A DNA stretch of 64,000 nucleotides, taken from assembly GCF_010093535.1 (NCBI RefSeq), contig NW_022985212.1, positions 159,104 through 223,103 of the forward strand, given 5' to 3'. The notes below the pieces were generated by a model that did not search any database, was not told the origin of the DNA, and saw only the letters and a list, made by a program, of their open reading frames with translations. Origin of the DNA: Lindgomyces ingoldianus (lineage: Eukaryota > Ascomycota > Dothideomycetes > Pleosporales > Lindgomycetaceae). The position numbers were made by a program, and so were the translations under genes. Shown here piece after piece: positions 10,210 to 20,830 of this stretch; position 1 is the first letter of the stretch, and every line of letters starts with the position of its first letter.

Positions 10210-13200
10210 CAAAATAACCTCAGGATACACAATATTAACTACCTTGCCCATCAAACCAGGCAGAATCAGAATAGAGATGCCAGATACAGTGGTAACACAT
10301 AAAAGGGCTACATATAACTGGCTATGGGTAAAGACAGGATGTCATAGGTCAACACCAACAATCTCAAGCGACTGACCTTGCGACTTGTTAATGGACATAG
10401 CAAAACAGAGTTAGACCGGAATCTGATACCAAACAATTAGAAAGGGTAAGGCATCGTTGTTCTCAGACACTAACTTCACGCGCGCAATCATTCGGATCTG
10501 ACCATCAAACTCACCGCCAAGTATCCTACCAATAAAGAAAGGCGCTGTCTGGCCAACAGCAGTGACCACAAGACGCGTGCCGTTACACAATCCTTGCCCT
10601 AGATCTAGATTGCGCAAGAGCATGACAGGAACACCAACCTTCAGTCATAGAGTAGACAGAGGGAGGCCAGGCGGATTAAAGCTCTAGAGCAGGTCCTCTG
10701 GTGGTCGATTAATTCTGTCTGAGGAAGATTGGTAGACCTCATCAGCAGAGTGGAATTCTGTCGCAACGCCTTCAAAGCGCTCAAATAGAAGGTTATTCAG
10801 GGAATTAACAGCGTCGTTCCGGACTGCTAATATACACCTTTGCTTTAACGAAGAAGCATGGACTTCTAGGTCGGTAGGTTTCCGGAGTAGATCAGGTGGA
10901 TAGATGTGGGAATAGAATGCGGATACGGACTGAAACTGCTGGATCCCAGGAAGAAGCGCAACAGACTTCTCATCGCGCCTAGCCAAGTCCAATATCCACT
11001 GAGCATATTCTTGGTTAGCAGGTCCCCGCCTCATCCTCATATTCTCCGTTAGCCGTAGAACAGTAAAGTATGGCCATAAATAGGAGTTCTGAAGGCAGGC
11101 TTGTACAGTCTGTGACCTCCCACCGCGCGAAACAACNNNNNNNNNNNNNNNNNNNNNNNNNNNNNNNNNNNNNNNNNNNNNNNNNNNNNNNNNNNNNNNN
11201 NNNNNNNNNNNNNNNNNNNNNNNNNNNNNNNNNNNNNNNNNNNNNNNNNNNNNNNNNNNNNNNNNNNNNNNNNNNNNNNNNNNNNNNNNNNNNNNNNNNN
11301 NNNNNNNNNNNNNNNNNNNNNNNNNNNNNNNNNNNNNNNNNNNNNNNNNNNNNNNNNNNNNNNNNNNNNNNNNNNNNNNNNNNNNNNNNNNNNNNNNNNN
11401 NNNNNNNNNNNNNNNNNNNNNNNNNNNNNNNNNNNNNNNNNNNNNNNNNNNNNNNNNNNNNNNNNNNNNNNNNNNNNNNNNNNNNNNNNNNNNNNNNNNN
11501 NNNNNNNNNNNNNNNNNNNNNNNNNNNNNNNNNNNNNNNNNNNNNNNNNNNNNNNNNNNNNNNNNNNNNNNNNNNNNNNNNNNNNNNNNNNNNNNNNNNN
11601 NNNNNNNNNNNNNNNNNNNNNNNNNNNNNNNNNNNNNNNNNNNNNNNNNNNNNNNNNNNNNNNNNNNNNNNNNNNNNNNNNNNNNNNNNNNNNNNNNNNN
11701 NNNNNNNNNNNNNNNNNNNNNNNNNNNNNNNNNNNNNNNNNNNNNNNNNNGCCTCCTGCACCCAATATCCCTGTGGCATGGGCATGTTGAAATCGGAAAG
11801 GTTCTTTCCAAACGACTCGAGCATGGCCTGGTCGATTAGCCACAGGCACAGATCCTTTACAGGATCAGCAATGCCAGGGGGCGACACCATTTGTTCTAAG
11901 CGGAGGGGCAGGTCGTCAGATAGATGTTGGAAGAACTCGTCCCATAACGCCATAGGATTGCCTACATTCCCAAAGACCAGGGCCTAGAGGAAGACGCGAC
12001 GTAACTCAGGAGCGAGTGCCGAATGCTGAAGCTCAAGAAATATATACCGCCATAATCCGTCCTCAACTAAGAGATTAAGAGCCGAACAGGCGTCCTTAAA
12101 AGTAGGTTGGATCTGACCGTTAACCGTGCGGAGATGTTCAAAACTGATTGCGCCTAGGATTCGCGTAAGAAGCATCCTAAGATGGAAACGCTCCCCAGAG
12201 GAAGGACTGCAGAAGTAGACGCGACCAATAGAGTACTGATCACGTTAGAACCAAGTCCATTTACCACCGTCTTTCCCTAGATTCCAACGATACCGGGTCG
12301 GGAAGTCCTAGTAAAGAAGATCACGCCCATCCACGTGGAGGGCATTATACTCTAACCATCCCATTAATGACGATCTTTTCTGTTCAACTGCAATCTCCAC
12401 CTGTTCGGCACCGTCCTCGTCATGAAAGGTGACCATATGCTGTCCTGGTAAATGCACTGCTAATCAAATAACAGAAGGCTTCTCCTCATAAACCTTAAAC
12501 TCCATTAATCGCCAAACAGCCTCAGTCAGTCCAATATAGCGCATGTTCAGATACTGGGCGACCTCGTCCCCTTGCTAGATACAGATAACAACCTAATCAG
12601 TGCCCTTGTAGATATACTTATGTATATATTTAACTAACTTCACAGAGGCACAGACCTCCACGTTAACATGTGCGTTGTACTTACGCGAAAGGTATGGACT
12701 GTAAGGCACTACCCAGCAATTATCAACCACAACGTCCTGACCACGACACTTTACGACCCAAGTTGAACCAGGTCGACGCCGATATATAGGATAACCGTCT
12801 CCACCAACCAGAGTCTCATTAGCGTATTCCTTTAGGAATCGCTTCTGACAGGTTGCTTGGAGAGAACGCTCTGTAGTCTGCATACAGGGCATGCCGGGAT
12901 TTAAGGTTCCACATAGCCCATAAACCATAGTAGTTTTGACAATGTTACTTAGGACTCCATCTAGATCTTAAGCCTCCGTAGGGAGCTCGGCCCATATAAC
13001 CTGATTGATAAAGTTTGGATCAAGGAACCAATCGCGGTAATCGTGACGTAGGAAGAGTAGAATGTGAGCATGAGGCAAACCCCGCTTCTGGTACTCAATA
13101 GTATACACGATACCAGTATACCGGCCAAATACATAGTTAGTCCGGAGGTCTGCAAGGAGGGAGTCGAGACGCAGCTTGAAAACGCGCGCGACCAGATCTG

Positions 13201-15164
13201 GCCGATCTAATGGCTGAAAGGACGTACTAATCTCCCGCTCTAACTCCAGCCATTTAGGATTGGCGGTAAAAGTGATGAACAAAGCAGGTCGACCAAGCTT
13301 TCAAACAATGGCCATAGAGTCCTAATAACACTGCGTAATAAAGCGACTGCTGCCAATGTAACTCGAAGGAAGAACAGTCCGAATCCCAACCGAATCAGCC
13401 TGAAAGTTGTCCTGATCTAATGCATCACGCACTCCTTAATATAGATCAGCACGTAACTGTCCCTGATTTGCTGCGATCCACCGTAACTTCCTCTGTTCGC
13501 ACTAAGCCCAGCAGTCGACAACAAATTGCTGGAATAACAGACCGTAATCGAAAGGCACAATAAGACTGCCACGCCGGGGAAATAGGTGGAATCGGTAATA
13601 CTTGGAATCGGTCAGAGTATCCCGGGTGCGAGACATGCGTGAAGTACGCAGCTGTAAACCATAGTGAAACCCAAGGGTACCCCATGGGAACATCAAAACG
13701 TAGTGGAGAGGCTGATATGCTGCATGTGTATGTTTGATCCTTTGGTATAGAGACCGACGGTGTCTTAGATCAGGGCCAGGTCGGTAGTGAAGAATAAGAT
13801 CTTGGTTATAATCCTCAACTGGCTCGTCACGGACCAGAGCAGCAATCTCCTCAGCAACAGGCAGGTTCTCTCGACGTCAATCGGCCCCGGCCTGCACAAT
13901 CAACTGCAGTTGTGGATTAAGAGTAATCTGCAATTCCTCGTCTTGCTCGTGAGCTTGCTGCAACCGCTCATGTGCAGTTTTGTACATCTTAATCCAAGGA
14001 TTGTTGCAATCTGTCTCGACCATCTGTAGCAGCTGCGTGAGTATGGTCAGATCGAGACCACCATTGGCCCGATGCCCCATACGCGCACTGTTGGCCTGGG
14101 CAGGATCGTAAAAGTACAGCTGTGCGTAGGAGGGGACGTCCCCCTCAGCAGGCTCCAATGGGCCGTGCATATGGTACATCTCCCCCATAATCTGAAAAAC
14201 CTTTACGCCTATGCCACGCGCACCCCGATCTGTTTGTTTGTAGTTGGCTGACGTAAAAGCCAAGGCTGCGTTGTATAATCAAAGATGCTTCTGAAAGGAT
14301 CCGCTAAGTAGGTGCCCGCCCTGCAAAAGACGACGCAGGAATAGAGGTAGATCTGGAAAGGTTGGAAGGTCGATATCACCCATTAGGCAACATATAGAGT
14401 ACTGAGGAGAATCTGCCCGACTCTTGTTAACCCGCTCCTCAGGCCAGTGAAAGGCACTGCAGTTAGGACAGCTGCTTATAGGATTCCGCATCGGACCAAA
14501 GTCGATAGGAGCAATATGGTCCACAGTAGCAACAATATATGCCTCTGGCAAATCGTCCTGTGAGAGACTGGCCCTTAGTTGCTCCCGATCTCTACGCACA
14601 GATGGGGATGGGGCAGGCTGATCTGGAGTGTGTTGAGAGGGTGGGGATTAGACAGGTCTTTGTAAGGTTGGCTGTATATTATGATAATGTATACGTATAG
14701 ACAGCGTAGGAGGAGTGGAAGTTGGCGTGAAGGACTCGGGAGGGGTTGATTGTATATTACAATGGATCCGGACAGATGGCGTAGGAGGAGTAGAGGAGGG
14801 CGTGAAAGTCTCAGGAGGGTCTTAATATGTATGAAATAATCAATTAAGCACTGGCGTTCTGCTCGATGCAGTGTCACGCCTAGCATGTGCAGGTCGGCCC
14901 CGGCATGGACCCGATCGGACTGTAGTAGCGCGAGCTCGAACGCGTTTCGAGGGTCGTGCATTAGAGTCAACATCAGCTAATGGCTGACGCGCCTAGATAG
15001 AACCAGATATAAGCGCTAAAGAATATAACAATTGTAACAGAGCAACATACTGCACGGCCATGTCTGTTGCACTGGCGATAGGGAGCTCTAACTTTATTAG
15101 TAGGGAAGTCAGAGAGGGGTCTGTAGTCATTGCAGACTGGGCAGAAAGTAGGCGATGAGTCCAT
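10210..15164 (-). pseudogene. Helitron Rep/PIF1-type helicase, one frame with 20 in-frame stops
   Basis: Exon 1 (15164-15051) encodes a Cys-rich start (FCPVCNDYRPLSDF, then CNRH). A 58-bp intron (GTATGT...CTAG, 15050-14993) follows, then one frame runs from 14992 to the assembly gap (11750-11137) and on to 10210. Rep motifs are visible: HUH as GLPHAHILLF at about 13072, and the two-Tyr motif KYIHKYIYKG near 12620. Helitron_like_N sequence is seen (LPSSYIGSSRF, FITFTANPKW). Past the gap come LTENMRM, RNLDLGQGLCNGTRL, NKSQGQSLEIVGVDL and LYVALLCVT (family form VALSRVT). Walker A is presumably in the gap. I count 20 nonsense codons (TAA, TAG, TGA), all derivable from CAA, CAG, CGA or TGG, and no frameshift in visible sequence. 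The element cannot transpose on this protein. Confidence 0.88.
11137..11750. other. Assembly gap (Ns) inside the helicase
   Basis: 614 Ns of unknown true length. Frames on the two sides differ in nominal register, so the gap size is probably not exact. Confidence 0.99.
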
Positions 15165-15323
15165 ATAGCAATAATATAAAGGGATAACACTGTATGATAG
15201 GAAAGGGAGGACGGGTCGAGGGAGGAAGGTACCGATCGAAAAAAGTCAAAGCAGATCAGGGATGGATCAACTTTGAGTAGATCAGGATCCTGCCCGTTGA
15301 AACAGGGCGCAGCAAGGCCCATG

Positions 15324-15575
15324 CTACACTGAATAAATTTGTTCCTCTAGGGTCTCCAGAAGTATAACCCTTTCCAAAACAGCGTCCTTATCAAGTTCAG
15401 GAAAGGACTTGATTAGGCCAGAAACCTCCAAGAAAAAATCCTGCATGAGGAAGAATTCAAGCCATCCAAACCCATTATCCTGAGCAATAGAACGCCTCCA
15501 AGCCCTCACCCCCCGTGCGACAGTTTGTAGTATGCGAATATGCTCTCGATTTTGATATGATCGGTATGGCTCCAT
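15324..15575 (-). CDS. Small open frame upstream of the Helitron helicase
   Basis: 83 codons, starting MEPYRSYQ, with a compact hydrophobic/charged composition (FLMQDFFLEVSGLI, LERVILLETLEEQI). It lies 160 bp upstream of the recognised helicase start and in the same orientation. It may be a separate small protein or a 5' exon of the helicase gene, but I found no convincing splice pair joining them. The family is not recognised. Confidence 0.35.
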   Translation of the reverse strand: MEPYRSYQNREHIRILQTVARGVRAWRRSIAQDNGFGWLEFFLMQDFFLEVSGLIKSFPELDKDAVLERVILLETLEEQIYSV

Positions 15576-16201
15576 AGCTTAAAGAAAAGAGGAAACGGTC
15601 AAAAGTGTTTCGCGTTGGGCTGATATCATGTCGGGTGTAATCTCAAGGCCTTCACGATCCTTTGTGGAGGTTAGTGGATAACGTAGGATAACCCGATACA
15701 CTCACGTACATTGCAGATAGCCATAATACAGTAGCTTGCCGTGACTTATTGTTGTTGTAAAGTAAGGTCAACTAAGGCTGCAAAGGTATCGAAGCAGATA
15801 ATGTCTGGTCAGGAAAGATCAGAACAGGTCGGAGCAGATGTAGAGCCGAAGCCCAAAGTCGCACTACTGTTTCGCTTAACCAGGGGGAGATCCTCTGGAA
15901 CCCCCTTTTCGCCTGCAGCGGGCTTTGCTTGGAAGGTCTTGGCAGAGCCGATTACATTTAGCGGGAAAAATTACACTGTAGAAGTGATTTTTACACCCCC
16001 GACCGTGCGGTAGTCGATCACGATAGGAAAAAAAGAAGACCGGATCAAGCATGTAGCATAGCAGAACGATTACTTGAAGCTTAAAAACAAACAGTAACGC
16101 GGCTTTTTGGTTACCGATTTTCTACCAATCAAATCAATAGCCGGCTTATATCCGGACCAATAGGAGAGAGGGCTTGGCGGTAGAGATAGTGTAATATTTG
16201 A
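15576..16201. other. Helitron 5' terminal region
   Basis: Normal-GC sequence ending at the 5' TC terminus. A 90-codon open frame on the plus strand (15741-16013) has no recognisable motif and is not called. The promoter of the helicase gene is presumably here. Confidence 0.45.
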
Positions 16202-18660
16202 TTAAGTCTAAAACGCTGTTAGCTACTTATTACCCTTTACTATCTTTAGCTTATTAAAGGCAGTAATAATATCTAACTTTATAAAATACTTTACTTTACT
16301 TAGTTAGCTTAAAGTTTTTTATAAAAAGAAAATTAGGTATTAGTTTTTAATAGTAACAGCATTTAGTTTTTAGTAGTTAATATAGAATTAAAGCCTACTT
16401 TTAAGTTTCTTTATAAATAGTATAAGTAACACTACTAGTAAAGAGCTAGCTTAAATAAACTCTTTTTTTAGGTTCTTATTAAGGTATTTTTAAAGCACTT
16501 TTAATTTATTTAGTAACATTTTATATAGTAGCCTATAACTAGGTTGTTTACTAGGCTTAAGAGTTATCTAGTAATTATATAGATGTTATATTAAAAGCTT
16601 ATTAGACTTATTTTAAAAGAAAACATGTAATAAGTTATAGTAGTCTTAAAAAACTATTATTTTTAAGTTAGTATGTTTTTAGGGAGCTAAAGCTTAGTCT
16701 ATATTAGAAATTATAACTACGTAGATTTTGTAATCTAGTTATTAAGCTAGGGTTATAAATAGGGCAGGTTCTATGTAGTAGATGTCTATCTACTGTTTAA
16801 GTCCTAGTTTGTGTTTAAATTAGGTAGGTAAAGGTTTTTTAAAGGCTTTTTTTTTTTAGGTTTAAGCAGTTGTTAAATTATTTTATATAGCTTATTTTAG
16901 TAAAAGGCCTAGCTTATTAGCCTTACTTAAGTAGTTCTTTTTTAAGTTATTAGAAAGTAAGTCTAGAGACTTTTTATATTAAGTGCTATTTAGGTGTTAT
17001 TTAAGTGTAAGCATAAGTATACATTTTAGCATTAAAAAAAGTTAAAGTTTAAAACTTACTTTTAGTAATTAAAAGCAACTTTATGCTAATACAGCTATAG
17101 TTGTTCTAGAATTAGGTTATAATATTTTGTGTTTATTACATAGAGCTTAATCTGCTTCTTATAGTGTTAGTAAGTAATTATAATAGTTATAGTATAAAAG
17201 ATAAAACCTTTTTTAAGTTATTTTTTATTAAATCTAGTTAAGTAAATTATTTAGGTAAGTAGTGTTAATTAAAGATTTAGTTTATCTACTAGTTTTTTAT
17301 TAATGTAACTTATGCTATTTACTCTTAAGTTAATAAGAGCTTATATTAGAGCTAATATAGTTTTTTGTTATAAATATATAAGAATATTAACTTAGTACTT
17401 CTAGTTATTAGTAAGGGACTTAGCCTATAGGTTAGTAAAGATCTAGTGTTAAATTAGTCCTAAGAGGTAACTTAGCCCTAGAACAAGCCTTTTTGCAGGC
17501 TCCTACTGCTATAGCTGCGGCTACGTTAAGAGTAGCAAAGAAGATTAGGGCTTAAATATAAGTTAAAGCCCTTATAAAAATAAAATTAAAATAGTAAAAA
17601 TCTTTAATAAGTGCTAGCAGCGCTACTTATGTAGACTTAAAAAAGAGAAATAAAGCAGTTTTAAAAAATATAACTATACTTACTACACTTAAAGTATTAA
17701 CTTTTTTTCTTATAATTTTTACACTTTTTAAAACTAACTAAAGCATAATTTAAATTAATTTTTATTACATTAGAGTCTTTATTTATAACTGTGCTAGTTT
17801 AGGGGCGTATTAAAGCTTGTACAGAAAGGAACCTTATGTTATTATTATAAGTAGCAATTAAGTTTGCATACGCGTTAAAGTTGTTTAGAAGGGGTTCTTC
17901 TACTATAGCGTGTTATAGTTTAGTTAAGAGGGAGTTATATAAGGCTGTAATTAGACTTATTTTATTTAGGCTTATATTAGATGTAAGTTAGTAAAACTTA
18001 GTAAAGTATAAAGTAAAGCTTTTCTTTTCTTATTATAAAGTGTTTAGGTAACTTAGAGCTGTTAACTTTTTATTTAAGTCTTTATAAGTTACTTATAAAA
18101 ACACTATAAATTAATTTAGGTTAATAATATTTTTATTTATTAGTAAGTTAATTAAGGCTATTATATTATAGTTAAGTTAAAAGTAGGTATATAGTAACTA
18201 AGAGTGTTTAGAGAGGAATTAGTCTACATTTTCTTTAAGTTTATATTAGAGCTTGTGTAAAAAGAAAAGTAGGTCTTTTTATTTTTTATTAAATAGTAGA
18301 GGATTAGAAAGTTAGTTAGATTTTATTACTAAGTTAAAAAAGTTATAAGTTATAAGTAGTGTTAGGTAGAAAAAAGTTAAGCTATCTCTAGACTTTTAAG
18401 TAGGCTTTAAGGCTAGTAAGTTTTTAGTTCCTACTACTATAATAAAAGTTAAGGCAGAAATAGACTACTTAATAATATAAAGTAATTTTTTAAAGTCTTT
18501 TTAAAAAGCTTTAAAGCTTACAACATAGTAGCTTTTTTATAAAGTAAGCGCTTTTTAAAAGGCTTCTTAGCTTACTTTAATAGCTTAAAGTTATATAAGT
18601 ACTAAGCTTATTAAATTAAATTTAAAGGCTATTCTTAGCTAAAGTTTTAACATAATGTAA
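16202..18660 (-). pseudogene. Ty3/gypsy gag-pol N-terminal half, RIP-degraded
   Basis: Minus-strand translation next to the Helitron gives LDIITAFNKLKIVKGN then TAF, matching the LDxxxAFxRLRI-EGDEWKTAF region of Ty3/gypsy RT. Farther right (toward the 5' LTR) gag and protease should lie, but the sequence is too TA-rich and stop-ridden for me to place domains. Confidence 0.75.
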
Positions 18661-18978
18661 TGTTATAATTATGCACAAGTAAGGTTATAGAGCTTTATAG
18701 AGGTCTAGTTTAATTACTACATAAGGTATTATAGTAAGTACAAGACATTATGTAAGAAATAAAAAGGTTTAAGAGAAAATTAGTAATTAAATACTTAGCT
18801 TAAAAGTCTAAGCGCTTTAAGTATAAATTAAGCCTATTCTAGGTTTAGTTAGTGTTAAGGCAGTTTGTGCTTAAGTTTATGTCTGTGTTGTGTTGTGTTT
18901 GTGTCAGACGTGCACTAATAATACTCTAGTACGCGTCTAATACAGTTATGTCTGGGATCCGGGGAGGATACCGTGACA
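18661..18978 (-). repeat. 5' LTR of the Ty3/gypsy element
   Basis: 318 bp. Its right (outer) half keeps GTGTTGTGTTGTGTTTGTGTCAGACG and GGGATCCGGGGAGG, while its left (inner) half is RIP-converted (TGTTATAATTATGCAC). This is the mirror of the partner at 2941-3258. Confidence 0.93.
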
Positions 18979-19442
18979 TAGTGTGTTAACTAAAGGTAGC
19001 ATTTAACTTATCTACTGCTGCTTAAGTTATATTACTATTACATAATAATATTAAGGCATTAAATATATAAATTTAATAGTAAATTAATAACTAAAATTAA
19101 AAATTATTATATATACTACTTAATTTTTTTTATATAAAGTTATTTATTTTTACTAATAAATTATTTATAAATAATAAAAACTTAAGTTTATAACTTAGCT
19201 TTTTTATTATTTTTAAAACTAAGAAGTGTACTAGAAACTTATATAACTTTAAAATTATAAGTAATATTATACACTAAAACTTCTTTATGTGTAAACATAT
19301 TACCTGCTCTGTACTAGCTAGTAGATTATAAAATAGTAGAAGGATTTAACTGTGTAATTACACTAAGCACAACAATTAACTAGATTACATGTACGCTTAG
19401 AATACCTCTAGTATCTATTATACTATGCATAAATTTAAGATC
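18979..19442 (+). pseudogene. Copia element H, piece 2: RNase H region
   Basis: Starts with TAGTG, the second copy of the Ty3/gypsy target duplication. Translation continues piece 1: LKVAFNLSTAA, then NNIKALNI, matching the CQPEASFDLS...IKALNKRL region of fungal copia elements. It ends with AGATC, the target duplication of E1. Confidence 0.75.
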
Positions 19443-19722
19443 TGTTGAATGGGCTCTGACAGCTAGCTGCTTATAGTATAAGCACTTAAGTAGCAAGAGT
19501 AAGAGTGGTGTACAGTGTGCACAGCGTATAAGGTAAGTAAAGTAAGGGCAACATGTTTCTAGTTCTATTACTTTTGTCTTTTCTTTATATAGAGGAAAAG
19601 GGGGATATCTAGATGTTTACACACAGAGGTTTACACACAAGCATTATATAACATAGATATGTAGTCCTGCTTATGCGCAATTGCTTATATCTAGATTGTA
19701 ACGCTGCTGCTGCGTACAGACA
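19443..19722 (-). repeat. 3' LTR of E1
   Basis: The left (outer) half is spared (GAATGGGCTCTGACAGC, GTGGTGTACAGTGTGCACAGCG). The right (inner) half is RIP-converted (TTACACACAAGCATTATATAAC, ATCTAGATTGTAACG). Confidence 0.93.
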
Positions 19723-20166
19723 CTAGCAACTTTTCTTTTTATCTAAAGAGTTGCCTTCTATACGCGTTACCTCTTTTCTGTCTATGTAAGTTTATCTAAT
19801 TATATTCTACCTTTACTCTACTTTATTTATTAAGACTTACCTTAGTAATGCTGTATGTTAAGATAAGCTAGTTACACTATATAAATAGCTTTATAAATAG
19901 TGTAAAGTGTTTTAGGCTATTATTATCTAGCCTTTATGCACTTACCTTATAAGTAATTTAGCAGTGTATAAACTGTTTTATGTAGGGTTTTATACTAGAA
20001 TAGTGTAGGATCTTTGTGTAGGCAGGTGCGTAGGGAGGTGTATATAATAAGGTTTTTTTTTTTTTTTTACTTTCTCTTTTTTATTTTTTACTTTCTAAGC
20101 CCTACTATACTATTCCCTAGCTCTTTTCTTTTTTTGTATAGTGCTAACAGTAACAGATACTCCTAC

Positions 20167-20202
<36 letters not shown>

Positions 20203-20830
20203 AGAGATGTCTCTCCAGCCTTCCTCCTCTACCTCTAGCGCTGTTAGTGCGGGCGTCTTTAACATCCTTGTGCAGTCTAGTAGCCTAGGGCGCATCTGTG
20301 TTACCCTTTTAACTAGTTCTGCTACTAATTAGCAGTTTATTTAGCATTTTAGTATAAATATATAAATCTTTTAGCTCTTCTGCTTTCTTTTTATATAAAA
20401 TGCTAATTATAGATAGGCTAAGAAGCAGCATGTAGCAGCTTTACTATTTTATAATATTAATGTTGTTTTACTTACTAGCACTAATCTACAGCTGTAGGCA
20501 GCAAAGGTTGTGTGTTATAAGGGGTACTTCTATGCAGTCTTAGTCTAGAGTTGTAGTTAGGTCCTAGCAACTCTATGTGCTTATTATTATAGTAGCACTA
20601 CTAGTGCCTTTTCTTTTATTAAGTGTTATATGTTAGCTAACTTTTAGGCTAATGCCTACGCCTTATGTGTATAGTAGAGCTGTGGTCTGCATTGTAACTA
20701 CTATATATAAGAGGTGGTAGCTTTTTCTTTTTTTATATACTAGACAAATAGACTATCTTTTTTACATATCCTTCTCTTTTAATCTTATAATAAGAAAAAC
20801 AAGTCTGTATAATAAAAAAAATAAAAGAGA
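19723..20830 (-). other. Long 3' untranslated region of E1 with microsatellite and conserved block
   Basis: About 1.1 kb separates the end of RNase H from the 3' LTR. It holds a (CA)15 tract at 20170-20199 followed by GA repeats. It also holds a GC-richer block (20205-20310) that is nearly identical in E2, E4 and E5 despite RIP elsewhere. The block encodes an open stretch on the minus strand (LKTPALTALEVEEEGW), but no protein family is recognised. Confidence 0.6.
20170..20206. repeat. (CA)n(GA)n microsatellite in E1
   Basis: About 15 CA units then AGAGAGAG. Corresponding tracts are in E2 (31318-31340, about 11 GT), E4 (53811-53852, about 10 CA then 11 GA) and E5 (62776-62810, about 18 GT). 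Confidence 0.95.

Larger units (their letters stand above)
5835..16201 (-). mobile_element. Helitron (10.4 kb) with two accessory genes, inserted in the Ty3/gypsy RT
   Basis: On the minus strand the element begins A|TCAAATATTACAC (16201) and ends CTAA|T (5835), the Helitron 5'-TC/CTRR-3' rule with insertion between A and T. A short imperfect hairpin (CCTTCTTCC...AAAGGAAGG) lies immediately before CTAA. The same junction can be read as a 5-bp GATTA duplication; both readings predict the same empty site. Upstream RT frame (LDIITAFNKL, then TAF) is at 16202-16290 and the frame resumes at 5834 with YRLFKYLVMPF, one base out of register. The GC content is normal, unlike the host element, so insertion postdates RIP of the host. 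Confidence 0.85.
2941..18978 (-). mobile_element. Ty3/gypsy LTR retrotransposon, RIP-degraded, split by a Helitron
   Basis: Two 318-bp LTRs (2941-3258 and 18661-18978) start TGTCAC (RIP form TGTTAT) and end GTGACA. They are flanked by an exact TAGTG duplication (2936-2940, 18979-18983). Coding is on the minus strand: the polypurine tract AGAGGGGGGGGTAC lies just inside the left (3') LTR, and reverse transcriptase motifs read leftward. Without the Helitron the element is about 5.7 kb, normal for the family. It is inserted in the RNase H coding region of copia element H. Confidence 0.93.

Noticed and set aside
10684..11987. Long frames of 266-375 codons spanning Ns, on both strands
   Set aside because: The Ns create the length; only the minus-strand helicase parts on either side are real.
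12593..15164. Stop codons in the helicase as an alternative genetic code or RNA editing
   Set aside because: All three stop types occur, and neighbouring genes use standard stops; mutation of CAA, CAG, CGA and TGG is simpler.
15741..16013. 90-codon plus-strand frame at the Helitron 5' end
   Set aside because: No motif, no splice or start support; overlaps the expected non-coding terminus.
20014..20332. Frames with Thr-His or Val-Cys runs
   Set aside because: Produced by the CA/GT microsatellite; the adjacent conserved block is discussed separately.
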